64,000 bases of DNA. It comes from Megaera_A sp965233855. GTDB lineage: Bacteria; Pseudomonadota; Alphaproteobacteria; Rickettsiales; Rickettsiaceae. Both the position numbers and the translations under genes were made by a program. Position 1 is the stretch's first letter; every line of letters begins with the position of its first letter. This document shows positions 18,436-27,626 of this stretch, piece after piece. The stretch spans positions 310,001-374,000 of the forward strand of contig OZ247586.1 in the NCBI GenBank assembly GCA_965233855.1, read 5' to 3'. The notes beneath the pieces were generated by a model. The model made no database searches. It saw only the letters and a list, made by a program, of their open reading frames with translations, and was not told where the DNA came from.

Positions 18436-19098
18436 ATGAAAGAAGAGAAGTTTAATAAGCTGAATAGAACATTTGCTAGAAGGATTGGAAAGACTCTATC
18501 AGATTTAAATAAGTTTGTTTTAGAGAATGATTTACCATTAGTTAGTTATAGTCCTGAGAAGCTTGAGTCGACAAAATATCATAAAGTATTTTTTGAAATT
18601 GGATATGGTATGGGTGAGCATTTTATTAACCAATTGCAAAAGAATCATGAGAATTTATATATCGGAGCAGAAGTTTATTTAAATGGTGTAGCCAATGTTT
18701 TAAAAAAATTGCAGGGTTATGAAGGTAATAATTATCTTTTATGGCCAGATGATTTAGATGCAATGCTAGAAAAAATGCCAAATAATTCTTTAGATGGGAT
18801 TTATGTATTATTTCCGGATCCATGGCATAAAAGGAAATATCTTAAAAAAAGATTATTTAATCCAGAGCGAGTTGAGTTTTTTAAGCAGAAATTAAAAATA
18901 GGTGGTTTTGTATCGTTTGCTTCAGATATAGATGATTATTTTGATGCTGCAAAATCTATTTTAGAGAATGATAAAGAGTTTAATATTATAGGAAATGATT
19001 TTTTAAAACCTCATGATGGCTATGTGCAAACAAAATATCATTCAAAGGCGATTCGAGAAGGGCGTTTAGCACAATTTATATCAGCTATTTATAGATAA
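18436..19098 (+). CDS. trmB: tRNA (guanine-N7)-methyltransferase
   Basis: Methylates G46 in the tRNA variable loop using S-adenosylmethionine. I choose the ATG at 18436 (MKEEKFNKLNRTFARRIGK); the open frame extends upstream to 18397 but that stretch (MLCCFAFGLIIFV) does not fit the family. SAM-binding motif FFEIGYGMGEHF; substrate motif VLFPDPWHKRKYLKKRLF, the TrmB hallmark; C-terminal TKYHSKAIREGR (the family T-x-(Y/F)-E-x-K end is slightly altered). 220 residues, normal. Inside the B-C inverted segment. Confidence 0.95.
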   Translation: MKEEKFNKLNRTFARRIGKTLSDLNKFVLENDLPLVSYSPEKLESTKYHKVFFEIGYGMGEHFINQLQKNHENLYIGAEVYLNGVANVLKKLQGYEGNNYLLWPDDLDAMLEKMPNNSLDGIYVLFPDPWHKRKYLKKRLFNPERVEFFKQKLKIGGFVSFASDIDDYFDAAKSILENDKEFNIIGNDFLKPHDGYVQTKYHSKAIREGRLAQFISAIYR

Positions 19099-19100
19099 TT

Positions 19101-19205
19101 ATGAATTTTACTTTTTCGTTATTTGCTATTTTTAGTAGTTTATCTCACTATGCTATGTCTCTTGATCATATGATGTATTCATACTTAGATGATCAAAACA
19201 GGTAG
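19101..19205 (+). CDS. Tiny ORF with signal-peptide-like start
   Basis: 34 codons starting two bases after the trmB stop: hydrophobic start (MNFTFSLFAIFSSLSHYAMS) then LDHMMYSYLDDQNR. It may be the remnant of a secreted protein whose body is lost; 19206-19387 holds no other recognisable coding region. Could also be chance. Confidence 0.25.
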   Translation: MNFTFSLFAIFSSLSHYAMSLDHMMYSYLDDQNR

Positions 19206-19387
19206 AAAATTTAAGTCCTTTAGTAGGAGTTGCAGAGGGTTTAGATTGATATTGTGACTATTAATAATCATTGGATTTGCAGTGTGAATGGTATAATTTA
19301 AAAAGTGTTGAGTTGCTTTTAGAGTATATTCTTTGTATGATCCCAAAATAAACTTAATTTTTGTTAAATTTAGAAAAAGAGTATTTT

Positions 19388-19990
19388 ATGAATTCATATA
19401 TTAGCAATCAGGCGCCTGATTTTACTGCAAAAGTTGTAATGCCAGATAACACGATTGAAGAAAAATTTAATTTGAAGGAATATTTAAACGGTGATAAAGG
19501 TGTTTTATTCTTTTATCCTTTGGATTTTACATTCGTCTGTCCTTCTGAAATTATTGCTTTTAATAATAGGCTTGGTGAGTTTGCGGATAGAAATGTAAAG
19601 CTTATCGGAGTAAGTGTTGACTCGCATTTCTCGCATCATGCATGGAAAGCTATGCCAGTTAATAAAGGTGGAATCGGTAATATTCAGTTTCCTCTGGTTT
19701 CGGACTTAAATAAAGAAATTGCAACAGCGTATAATGTTTTAAACTCAGAAGGTATTTCATATAGAGCTACTTTCTTAATTGACGAACATTTTAATGTGAG
19801 ACATTATATAGTTAATGATTTGCCTCTTGGTAGGAATGTTGATGAAACTTTGAGAATGGTTGATGCTCTTGATCATCATAATGAATTTGGTGAAGTTTGC
19901 CCAGCTGGTTGGACAAAGGGCGATCAAGGTATGAAAGCAACTCAGCAAGGAGTTTCTGATTACTTAACTTCAAACGCAGATAGCTTGTAA
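19388..19990 (+). CDS. 2-Cys peroxiredoxin (AhpC/TSA family)
   Basis: Thiol peroxidase reducing H2O2, alkyl hydroperoxides and peroxynitrite. 200 residues from the ATG at 19388, preceded by AAAGAG; an upstream TTG at 19361 would add nine poor residues. Peroxidatic Cys in DFTFVCPSEI, the active-site Arg in SYRATFLID, resolving Cys in EVCPAGWTKG. The Prx1/AhpC type (typical 2-Cys, decamer-forming) fits. Single gene, in the inverted B-C segment; the electron donor is not encoded nearby. Confidence 0.93.
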   Translation: MNSYISNQAPDFTAKVVMPDNTIEEKFNLKEYLNGDKGVLFFYPLDFTFVCPSEIIAFNNRLGEFADRNVKLIGVSVDSHFSHHAWKAMPVNKGGIGNIQFPLVSDLNKEIATAYNVLNSEGISYRATFLIDEHFNVRHYIVNDLPLGRNVDETLRMVDALDHHNEFGEVCPAGWTKGDQGMKATQQGVSDYLTSNADSL

Positions 19991-20056
19991 GTTTTTAAAA
20001 TGGGGTAAGGGGTTTTTATTGATGCTGAATAATTTATTAGCCCGAGATAAAACTCC

Positions 20057-21733
20057 CAGCGATTCGAAATATGAGCTAGAACCGTTGCATCATAACGCAT
20101 TGAAAAAACGTATTTCGTAGAGCAAAAAGAAAAAAATAGTAAAATGCATATAAATCTTTAGAATAATACCAGTATATTTAATAAAGATTGGTACAGTCGT
20201 ATTCATTCTAAAAAACACCTAAGTGTAAGTGCATTGTTAGAGTCAATTTCTAACAAATTTGGATTAATTTCAGACAATAGAGCGCCAAACAGTACTCATA
20301 AGATAAAGGATGTGATGCTATCAGGTCTTGCTTGCATGTATTTTCAATCCCAATCGTTATTATAATTTCAACGCAAAATGCAGAATCATCACCAAAAAAA
20401 TAACCTCAAAAGCATGTTTAATGTTAATGATCTTCCTACAGACAATGGAATGCGTAATATTATAGATTCTGTAAATCCAGAAGTAGCATTTAGACCAATA
20501 TTTAAAGAATTATTTAATAAATTACAAAGAGGCAAACACCTTGAACAATATCAAACATTACCAGGGAAGTATTTATTGAATGTAGATGGTACGCAATATT
20601 TTAGCTCTAAGGAAATTAGTTGTAAAAAATGCTTAACACGTGGTACTGTCAAAAACTCATATCACTGCCATCAAGCATTACAAGCGGCAATTGTTAAAGA
20701 CGGCTTACGTCAGGTCATACCAGTGATGCCAGAAGATATTTGCATACAAGATGGAGCAAAAAAAGAAGATAGTGAAGTAAATGCTTTTTATAGATTTATA
20801 GATAAGTTTAGAAAGGATCACGATAAGTTAGGCATTATTATCAATGCCGATGGATTATATGCAACAACACCAGTAATTGAGAAGATACATTCCCATAATG
20901 CAAACTACATTTTTCGTGCAAAACCCAAACAACATAAGACATTGATGAATAATCTAACCTCTATAGATAAATCTAAAGTTTATACCACTAGCCGAAGAAA
21001 TAATGAACTTGTCATAGAGTGGGTTAATGATATTGAACTCTTTAGTGGCACCAAACAAAGAACAAATTATATAGCTGCATGGGAGCTAGTTCCTCAGAAA
21101 AACGGCACAAAAAAAGTGCAGTATTTTGGCAAATGGATAACTGACTTAGAAATCACAAATAAGAATGCAAAAATTATTTTAGATGCTGCAAGAGCACGTT
21201 GGAAAATAGAAAATGAGTGCTTCAATAGTTTAAAAAATCATGGATATAACATTGAACATAATTATGGTCACGGTAAAAACAATTCATGTTATAACTTCTA
21301 TAACTTTACATTATTATCATTTTTGATGCATCAAATTCATCAATTAACCGATAGTTTATTCCAAAAACTCAGATTAAAATATAGCCGTTTAGCTTCATTA
21401 TGGCATCAAGTCGGAGCGTTTGTTAATAGACTGTATTTTACCAACTTAGAAGCGTTATGGGGATTTTTGATTGGAGAAATGGATTATGAACCACCACCAA
21501 CTTAAGGTGTTGTTTGATTGATTACTAGCTGTATTTATCAATAGACTTGCTATTGATAACCGTTGTGGTGTATCATTTTTGTGAAAATGTTATTTTGTGA
21601 TGTTTTCTACTAGCAAATCTGGTAATTATCACCATCTTTTTGATAAAAATAAAGCAAATATAATCTGATAATTTGCTACAAAGCCGATAATATTTTTTAT
21701 AACACTGATTTTATTCCATATTTCGAATCGCTG
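20057..21733 (+). mobile_element. 1677-bp IS, copy C
   Basis: Full length, reading rightward. Left flank TAAAACTCC, right flank GTGAAATAC. The right flank pairs with the flank of copy B rather than with its own left flank. Confidence 0.92.
20378..21505 (+). CDS. IS transposase, copy C, split by premature TAA
   Basis: As in copy B: TAA at 20363-20365 splits the family frame (20234-21505), leaving a 375-residue frame from the ATG at 20378 with the DDE residues intact. This copy alone has Gly for Glu near the C-terminus (ALWGFLIG). Confidence 0.85.
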   Translation: MQNHHQKNNLKSMFNVNDLPTDNGMRNIIDSVNPEVAFRPIFKELFNKLQRGKHLEQYQTLPGKYLLNVDGTQYFSSKEISCKKCLTRGTVKNSYHCHQALQAAIVKDGLRQVIPVMPEDICIQDGAKKEDSEVNAFYRFIDKFRKDHDKLGIIINADGLYATTPVIEKIHSHNANYIFRAKPKQHKTLMNNLTSIDKSKVYTTSRRNNELVIEWVNDIELFSGTKQRTNYIAAWELVPQKNGTKKVQYFGKWITDLEITNKNAKIILDAARARWKIENECFNSLKNHGYNIEHNYGHGKNNSCYNFYNFTLLSFLMHQIHQLTDSLFQKLRLKYSRLASLWHQVGAFVNRLYFTNLEALWGFLIGEMDYEPPPT

Positions 21734-21812
21734 GTGAAATACTGGGATATAGTTGACTCAGCATCACTAATCACCTAATCTACTCTTAATAAAAATAACC
21801 AATATATCTATC

Positions 21813-23210
21813 ATGCTAGATCTTGATCCCGTATTACTTGCACGCATTCAATTTGCTTTTACAATTAGTTTTCATATCGTATTTCCAGCTTTTACAATTG
21901 GTTTAGCTAGCTGGCTTGCAGTATTGGAATGGAGATGGCTTAAAACAGGGGACCAAATCTATAAAGAACTGTACAAAATGTGGATTAAGATTTTTGCAGT
22001 ATGCTTTGGTATGGGGGTCGTGTCCGGGGTAGTAATGTCCTACCAATTTGGAACAAATTGGTCAGTGTTTTCCGACAAAGTTGGCAATGTCATCGGCCCA
22101 TTACTTGGCTATGAAGTATTAACTGCATTCTTTTTAGAAGCTTCATTTCTAGGAATTATGTTGTTTGGCTGGGGAAGAGTTAGCAAAAAGATGCATTTTA
22201 CTTCTACTTGTATTGTTGCCGTAGGAACTTTTATATCTGCCTTTTGGATAATATCTGCAAATAGCTGGATGCAAACACCTCAAGGCTATGAAATAGGAGC
22301 AAATGGCTTACTTTACCCAACTAGCTGGCTTGAAATTATATTTAATCCGTCATTTTCATATCGTCTTGCACATATGCTAATCGCGGCCTATTTAACTACC
22401 GCTTTTACAGTTAGCGGAATAAGCGCATATTATTTATGGCGCAATATCCATGTCAAACACGCAAAAATAATGTTTGTAATGGCAATGATTATGGCCGTAT
22501 TCGTCTCACCAATTCAGCTTTTTGTTGGCGACGCACACGGTTTAAACACGCTAGAACACCAACCAGCAAAAGTAGCAGCAATGGAAGGCGTCTGGGAAAC
22601 AGAACATGGCGCTGGTTTAAGAATTTTTGCTATCCCTGATCAAAAGAATGCAACCAACCATTATGAATTAATTATTCCAAAACTAGCCAGTTTAATTTTA
22701 ACGCATAGTTTGGATGGTGAAATTAAAGGGCTTAAAGAATGGAAAGCCGAAGATAGGCCGCCAGTTGCTATTGTATTCTGGTCTTTTAGAATTATGGTTG
22801 CAATAGGTTTTGCTATGATATTCACAGGTATTGCAGCTATTATCTTATTCTTTCGCAAAAAATTATTCGAAACTAAGTGGTTCCAATATTGGTGCATGGC
22901 AATGACTCCATCAGGCTTTATTGCCCTGCTTGCTGGTTGGTTTGTTACTGAAGTTGGAAGGCAACCATATGTCGCATATGGAGTAATTCGCACTTCAGAT
23001 GGTATATCGCCAGTAATTAGCGAACAAATTGCCATTACTCTATTGCTATTTATAATTACCTACATCTTTGTTTTTGGTGCAGGAAGTTTTTATATAATAA
23101 AATTGATACGCAAAGGTCCAATGATTGCCAATGACGATGAAGAATTTTATGGACATTCAATAGAAGCGACTCTTACAAAAAAACTCAGCATTAAGAATGA
23201 GGAAAAATAA
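21813..23210 (+). CDS. cydA: Cytochrome bd-type ubiquinol oxidase subunit I (CioA-like)
   Basis: Inner-membrane haem subunit that oxidises quinol and reduces oxygen without pumping protons. 465 residues with about nine membrane segments. Haem ligands: His19 region FTISFHIVFPAFTIG (b595), His in SYRLAHMLIAAY (b558) and Met in WSFRIMVAIGF. The GWFVTEVGRQPYVAYGVIRT block plus a short Q-loop are typical of the cyanide-insensitive (CIO) branch. Followed after 2 bp by cydB and then a DUF2474 gene. Allows respiration at low oxygen in a host cell. Confidence 0.95.
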   Translation: MLDLDPVLLARIQFAFTISFHIVFPAFTIGLASWLAVLEWRWLKTGDQIYKELYKMWIKIFAVCFGMGVVSGVVMSYQFGTNWSVFSDKVGNVIGPLLGYEVLTAFFLEASFLGIMLFGWGRVSKKMHFTSTCIVAVGTFISAFWIISANSWMQTPQGYEIGANGLLYPTSWLEIIFNPSFSYRLAHMLIAAYLTTAFTVSGISAYYLWRNIHVKHAKIMFVMAMIMAVFVSPIQLFVGDAHGLNTLEHQPAKVAAMEGVWETEHGAGLRIFAIPDQKNATNHYELIIPKLASLILTHSLDGEIKGLKEWKAEDRPPVAIVFWSFRIMVAIGFAMIFTGIAAIILFFRKKLFETKWFQYWCMAMTPSGFIALLAGWFVTEVGRQPYVAYGVIRTSDGISPVISEQIAITLLLFIITYIFVFGAGSFYIIKLIRKGPMIANDDEEFYGHSIEATLTKKLSIKNEEK

Positions 23211-23212
23211 AT

Positions 23213-24232
23213 ATGTTAGATTTTTCAAATTATATAGATCTACCTTTAGTTTGGGGTTTAATAATTGCAACCGCTGTATTTTTATACGCAGCTTTAGATG
23301 GATTTGATCTTGGTTGCGGTATTATATTCCCATTTGCCCCTTCAAATAAATGCCGCGATTCTATTATGAACTCTATTGCCCCATTTTGGGATGGGAATGA
23401 AACTTGGTTAGTGCTTGGCGGCGGCGGATTATTTGCCGCCTTTCCTCTTGCTTATTCAATATTGATGCCAGCTTTCTATATGCCAATAACTCTTATGCTA
23501 ATAGGGCTTATATTCAGAGGAGTCGCCTTTGAATTTCGTTTTAAAGCAAGCGAAAATCATAAAAAAATATGGGACGTAGCTTTTCACAGCGGATCACTTC
23601 TTGCTGCTTTTATGCAAGGAATTATTCTGGGGAACTTTGTTCAAGGAGTAGAAGTGAATGCCAGAGAATTTTCTGGGGGGCCACTTGATTGGGCTAATGG
23701 GTTTAGCATCATTGCTGGTATAGGTGTCGTATTTGGATACGCATTACTTGGTTCGACATGGGTCATCATGAAAACTGACGATTTAACTCAAAACTGGGCA
23801 AGAAAAGTAGCTTCATATGTTTTAGTTTATGTAGTGATATCTATGGGAATAATAAGTATTTCAATGCCTTTCGTAGAGGAACGAATAATCAACATATGGT
23901 TTAGTCTTCCAAACTTCTTTTACTTATTACCAATCCCTGTTGTGACACTAATTGCTTTCATCCGACTTTGGCTTGATTTAAAATCAGAAAAAGATTCCAG
24001 TCCATTTTTCATAACCCAAATTTTATTTTTCCTAGGATATCTTGGACTTGGAATCAGCTTATTTCCATGGATAGTCCCTTTTAAATTTACAATCTGGCAA
24101 GCAGCAGCAGCTCCAACCTCACAATCAATCTTACTAATAGGCACAGCAATATTTCTTCCAATAATTTTATGCTACACAGCTTATAGCTATTATATATTCA
24201 GAGGCAAAAGCAACTCTGATTCAATGTATTAA
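23213..24232 (+). CDS. cydB: Cytochrome bd-type ubiquinol oxidase subunit II (CioB-like)
   Basis: Membrane partner of CydA. 339 residues, about eight membrane segments, with the conserved ALDGFDLGCGIIFPF start, PFWDGNETWLVLGGGGLFAAFP block and FRGVAFEFRFK. Starts two bases after cydA with no room for another promoter, so the pair is one operon. Length is that of the CIO-type subunit. Confidence 0.95.
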   Translation: MLDFSNYIDLPLVWGLIIATAVFLYAALDGFDLGCGIIFPFAPSNKCRDSIMNSIAPFWDGNETWLVLGGGGLFAAFPLAYSILMPAFYMPITLMLIGLIFRGVAFEFRFKASENHKKIWDVAFHSGSLLAAFMQGIILGNFVQGVEVNAREFSGGPLDWANGFSIIAGIGVVFGYALLGSTWVIMKTDDLTQNWARKVASYVLVYVVISMGIISISMPFVEERIINIWFSLPNFFYLLPIPVVTLIAFIRLWLDLKSEKDSSPFFITQILFFLGYLGLGISLFPWIVPFKFTIWQAAAAPTSQSILLIGTAIFLPIILCYTAYSYYIFRGKSNSDSMY

Positions 24233-24245
24233 TCAGGTAGTCATC

Positions 24246-24380
24246 ATGAAGAGTTTCTTCAAAAACAAATTGAGCAAAAAACAAAAGGAATGGCTATGGT
24301 TTATAGCCTTGTGGTTTGGAGGATTCATCACAATATACATTATTGCTTATATAATAAAATTAGTAATGGGTATTAGCTGA
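24246..24380 (+). CDS. DUF2474 small membrane protein of the bd oxidase
   Basis: 44 residues beginning MKSFFKNKLSKKQKEWLWF, with a single membrane helix (IALWFGGFITIYIIAYIIK). It begins 13 bp after cydB. Size, the N-terminal basic/Trp region and place fit DUF2474, the small protein that accompanies CIO-type cydAB in proteobacteria and is comparable to CydX. I infer it is an accessory subunit that stabilises the oxidase. It is short enough to be missed by automatic calling. Confidence 0.8.
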   Translation: MKSFFKNKLSKKQKEWLWFIALWFGGFITIYIIAYIIKLVMGIS

Positions 24381-24403
24381 CCAATAATTAAAGACCATCA
24401 TCT

Positions 24404-26236
24404 TTATCTTCTAAGTAACAATAATAAAAAACCAAGTGACATCAATCCTATAGAAAGCCAAATAAAACTAATAAATGGTTGATAATGAATCATAGCATGA
24501 ACTGTTTTCTTTTTATCAATTTGACTCAATACTGCATATACATCATGAAATAAATATGAATAAATATCTACTTCTTGAGATAAAGTATTTTCAATTTTAT
24601 ATAATCTATTTTCTGGCTGCAGAATAGTAATGTTATGATTCTGATCTTCAATTGAAAATTCTGCTATTTGGCGAAAATAATTATCACCATCCGTAAATTT
24701 AATATTCTCTAATTTTACTATTAAATCATCATGCTCAACTTTTTTACCCACCTTCCCAATAAATTCAATCTCTTTCGCAAGAGAAGCATTCAGGGTAATA
24801 GCTAGAGCGAGCAATCCAAATCCAAAATGCCCTAGAAATAAAGAACATGTTTTGATAGAAACAGATTTAGAAAAATATTCCGACTCAGCCAAAATATAGT
24901 CACATGTTTGAATAATAAGATATAATGAAACAAAACAAAATATACCAGCCATAATACTTAAGTTTAACATCATCATTAAGCCGCTAAATGCAACGATCGA
25001 AACTACCGAAAGTGCAATCTGCCTAACATAAGATTTTCCTAATATTCTTGGAGCAATAGCAGCTAAAATTAATATTGGAATATGAATTGGGATATATACT
25101 TTTTTGAAATATTCTGGATCAATGACAACATCCATTCCTTCAAAAAAAGAACAGTAAACTGGATAAACAAGAGAAATTACCAATGAGGCTAGTGCAGCCA
25201 ACCAGAATATATTACCTAATAAAATAGCATATGATTGCAAATTATTTTTTGCTGCCATTGAAGGTACAGACCTTCTTTTAACAAAAAATAAAGACATACT
25301 AAGAATTGTTATCACGATACATATAGAAAAAATATATAAACCTCTCTCAGGAGAAAATGCAAATGAATGTACAGAAGATATTATTCCGCTACGAACTATA
25401 AATGTTCCATAAATTGTTAGAAGAAAACATAATAGTGATAAAAATATTGTCCATGATAGATACTGATCCCTTCGCATTGATAATATAATAAAATGATGCA
25501 ATGCAATTGCTGACAACCATGGAAGCAATGAAATATTCTCTACCGGGTCAAAGAACCAATACCCTCCCCAACCAAGCTCTCTGTATGCCCACCAAGCCCC
25601 AAGACCAATACCAGCAGTCAATGCCATCAAAGCAAAACTAGAGAATTTCTTATTAATTTGTAAAATTTCTTTCTTCTCTAAAGGTCTATATAAAAGCAAA
25701 ATAGCACCTGCAAACAATGCCACAAAACTAACTAATCCCAAATATAACAAAGGTGGATGAATTGCCAAGGCTTCATCTTGCAGCATTGGATTTAATCCAA
25801 GACCTTCTTCCGGTGAAAAAGATAAAGGATCAAAAGGATTAGATGTAAAAATTATAAAGCTACAAAATAATATCTGAATAAAAGCTAATACGAGTGAACC
25901 ATATTCTTTTGCCACATTTGAAAATTTTGCAAAATATATATATACAAAACTAACCATACATAAGAGACTATACCAGAGAAGCATCGACCCTTCATGACTT
26001 GCCCAACAAGCTGAGATTTTATAAATATTTGGAAGCAAGGTACTAGAATTAAAGAACACATTACGCAAGCTAAAATCCGATACAATGAAAGCATAAATTA
26101 AAGAAAAAAGTGCAAAACCAGGTAATATTGATGCAATATAAAAACAAGCTAATCTTGTTCTACTTTTCAAAATAATCGTAAGCAACGCAAATACAAGAGA
26201 TAGAATAAGTAATATATTACCTGCAAGACTAATCAC
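24404..26236 (-). CDS. ccmF: Cytochrome c biogenesis protein CcmF
   Basis: Large membrane subunit of system I cytochrome c maturation, which joins haem delivered by CcmE to apocytochrome c. About 610 residues with many membrane segments. The WWD haem-handling region is ELGWGGYWFFDPVENISLLP; the periplasmic histidine regions are ASHEGSMLLW, HPPLLYLGLV and SSVHSFAFS. I start at the GTG at 26236, preceded by AGGAAG and overlapping the upstream stop by 8 bp; a start at 26266 is also open. Other ccm genes are not in the window, as is usual for Rickettsiales, where they are scattered. Confidence 0.93.
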   Translation of the reverse strand: MISLAGNILLILSLVFALLTIILKSRTRLACFYIASILPGFALFSLIYAFIVSDFSLRNVFFNSSTLLPNIYKISACWASHEGSMLLWYSLLCMVSFVYIYFAKFSNVAKEYGSLVLAFIQILFCSFIIFTSNPFDPLSFSPEEGLGLNPMLQDEALAIHPPLLYLGLVSFVALFAGAILLLYRPLEKKEILQINKKFSSFALMALTAGIGLGAWWAYRELGWGGYWFFDPVENISLLPWLSAIALHHFIILSMRRDQYLSWTIFLSLLCFLLTIYGTFIVRSGIISSVHSFAFSPERGLYIFSICIVITILSMSLFFVKRRSVPSMAAKNNLQSYAILLGNIFWLAALASLVISLVYPVYCSFFEGMDVVIDPEYFKKVYIPIHIPILILAAIAPRILGKSYVRQIALSVVSIVAFSGLMMMLNLSIMAGIFCFVSLYLIIQTCDYILAESEYFSKSVSIKTCSLFLGHFGFGLLALAITLNASLAKEIEFIGKVGKKVEHDDLIVKLENIKFTDGDNYFRQIAEFSIEDQNHNITILQPENRLYKIENTLSQEVDIYSYLFHDVYAVLSQIDKKKTVHAMIHYQPFISFIWLSIGLMSLGFLLLLLRR

Positions 26237-27500
26237 TTTTATCTTCCTGATCTTTTTGAATAACAACTTGAATTATTTTGATACGATTCTCCGATTTCTT
26301 TTTTACTACCATCTTTAGGTTTTTCTCAATAAGAAATTCTCCCTGATTCGGAATTCTCTCCATTTTAGTTATTATAAATCCAGCTAAAGTAGTAGCTTCA
26401 CTTTCTGGTATCTGCCAATTAAACTCTCTATTTAAGTCTCTGACAGGAACTGATCCATCAATGATAAACTCATTCTCAGATTTTGAAATAATTTTACTAT
26501 TACCTGTATCGTGCTCATCGTAAATCTGACCAACTATTTCTTCTAAAATATCTTCAAGAGTGATAATTCCTTGCAAGTCACCATATTCATCAACCACGCA
26601 TGCAAGATGCGTTTGCCCTTCTCTAAACATTTGTAACTGTTGAGTCACTAGTGAATTATCCGGAACAAAAACTGTATCACTCAATAAGGAACGAACATCA
26701 ATTTCAAGATTCTTAGATTTTTTATCATATATCTTACTAAGCAAATCTCGCACATGCAAAATACCAATAATATTATCATGATCATCTTCCCAAAATGGTA
26801 TTCTTGTATGATTGGAAGATAAAACTGTTTTAATAATTTTATCAGTAGGGGTGTCGATGTTAATTGCAACAATATTACTTCGATGAATCATGATATCTGC
26901 AATAACTAAATGTCTTATATCCAAAATTCCACCGAGCATATCACGGTCATCCTTAAACACATTACCTTCATTCATATGATGCTCAATTACACCGCGCACC
27001 TCATCGGTTGCAGATACTGTTTCTTTTAGGTCAATGCGAAAAATAAAACAAAATCCTTTCACTATATAAGAAAGCGCAATATTAATGGGCTCTAATATTT
27101 TTAAAAATACAAATAAAACAGGAGTAGCCATTAATGCAATTTTTTCTGATTTAGCAACCGCAATTGCTTTTGGAATAACTTCTGAAAAAACTATAATAGT
27201 AAAAGACATAACGATTGATGATATTAATGTCCCCATATCATCACCAAATGCTTCAATAAAAACACCTGTCGCAATCGTTGTGCAGAGAGTATTTGCAATA
27301 CTGTTTCCAATAAGCAAAGTACTAATTACTTTTTCTTTTATCTTCAGCAGTCCCAATAATAGCTCCGCTCTTCGACTCCCTTCTGATTTAAGTTTTTGAA
27401 TTAACCCAGGAGAAGTAGCAGTTATTGCGGTTTCTGTTGCCGAAATTAAAGCAGCCGCCCCAAGAAGTGCAACAATGAAAGATACAACAATAAAAAGCAT
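26229..27500 (-). CDS. CNNM/CorC (HlyC) family transporter-like protein
   Basis: 423 residues: DUF21/CNNM membrane domain (about 1-175, with SATETAIT, LIGNSIANTL and FSEVIPKAIA), a CBS pair (about 195-310, IMIHRSNIVAI and IIGILHVRDLL), and a CorC_HlyC domain at the C-terminus (FIIDGSVPVRDLN...). Such proteins take part in magnesium/cobalt efflux or its regulation; the old haemolysin name is historical. Co-transcribed with ccmF (8-bp overlap). mgtE, a magnesium importer, lies at 32.5 kb. Confidence 0.9.
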   Translation of the reverse strand: MLFIVVSFIVALLGAAALISATETAITATSPGLIQKLKSEGSRRAELLLGLLKIKEKVISTLLIGNSIANTLCTTIATGVFIEAFGDDMGTLISSIVMSFTIIVFSEVIPKAIAVAKSEKIALMATPVLFVFLKILEPINIALSYIVKGFCFIFRIDLKETVSATDEVRGVIEHHMNEGNVFKDDRDMLGGILDIRHLVIADIMIHRSNIVAINIDTPTDKIIKTVLSSNHTRIPFWEDDHDNIIGILHVRDLLSKIYDKKSKNLEIDVRSLLSDTVFVPDNSLVTQQLQMFREGQTHLACVVDEYGDLQGIITLEDILEEIVGQIYDEHDTGNSKIISKSENEFIIDGSVPVRDLNREFNWQIPESEATTLAGFIITKMERIPNQGEFLIEKNLKMVVKKKSENRIKIIQVVIQKDQEDKSD

Positions 27501-27626
27501 TAATTTATTTTTTTTAAAAAATCAGTTTCTGGATTCTAATTTAGTTGATATTATCTGCTCTTGACAAGAATTTTCGTATAAATTCCTAAGATAAAACAAA
27601 TATAGCATAGATAAAGGAAGAATTTT

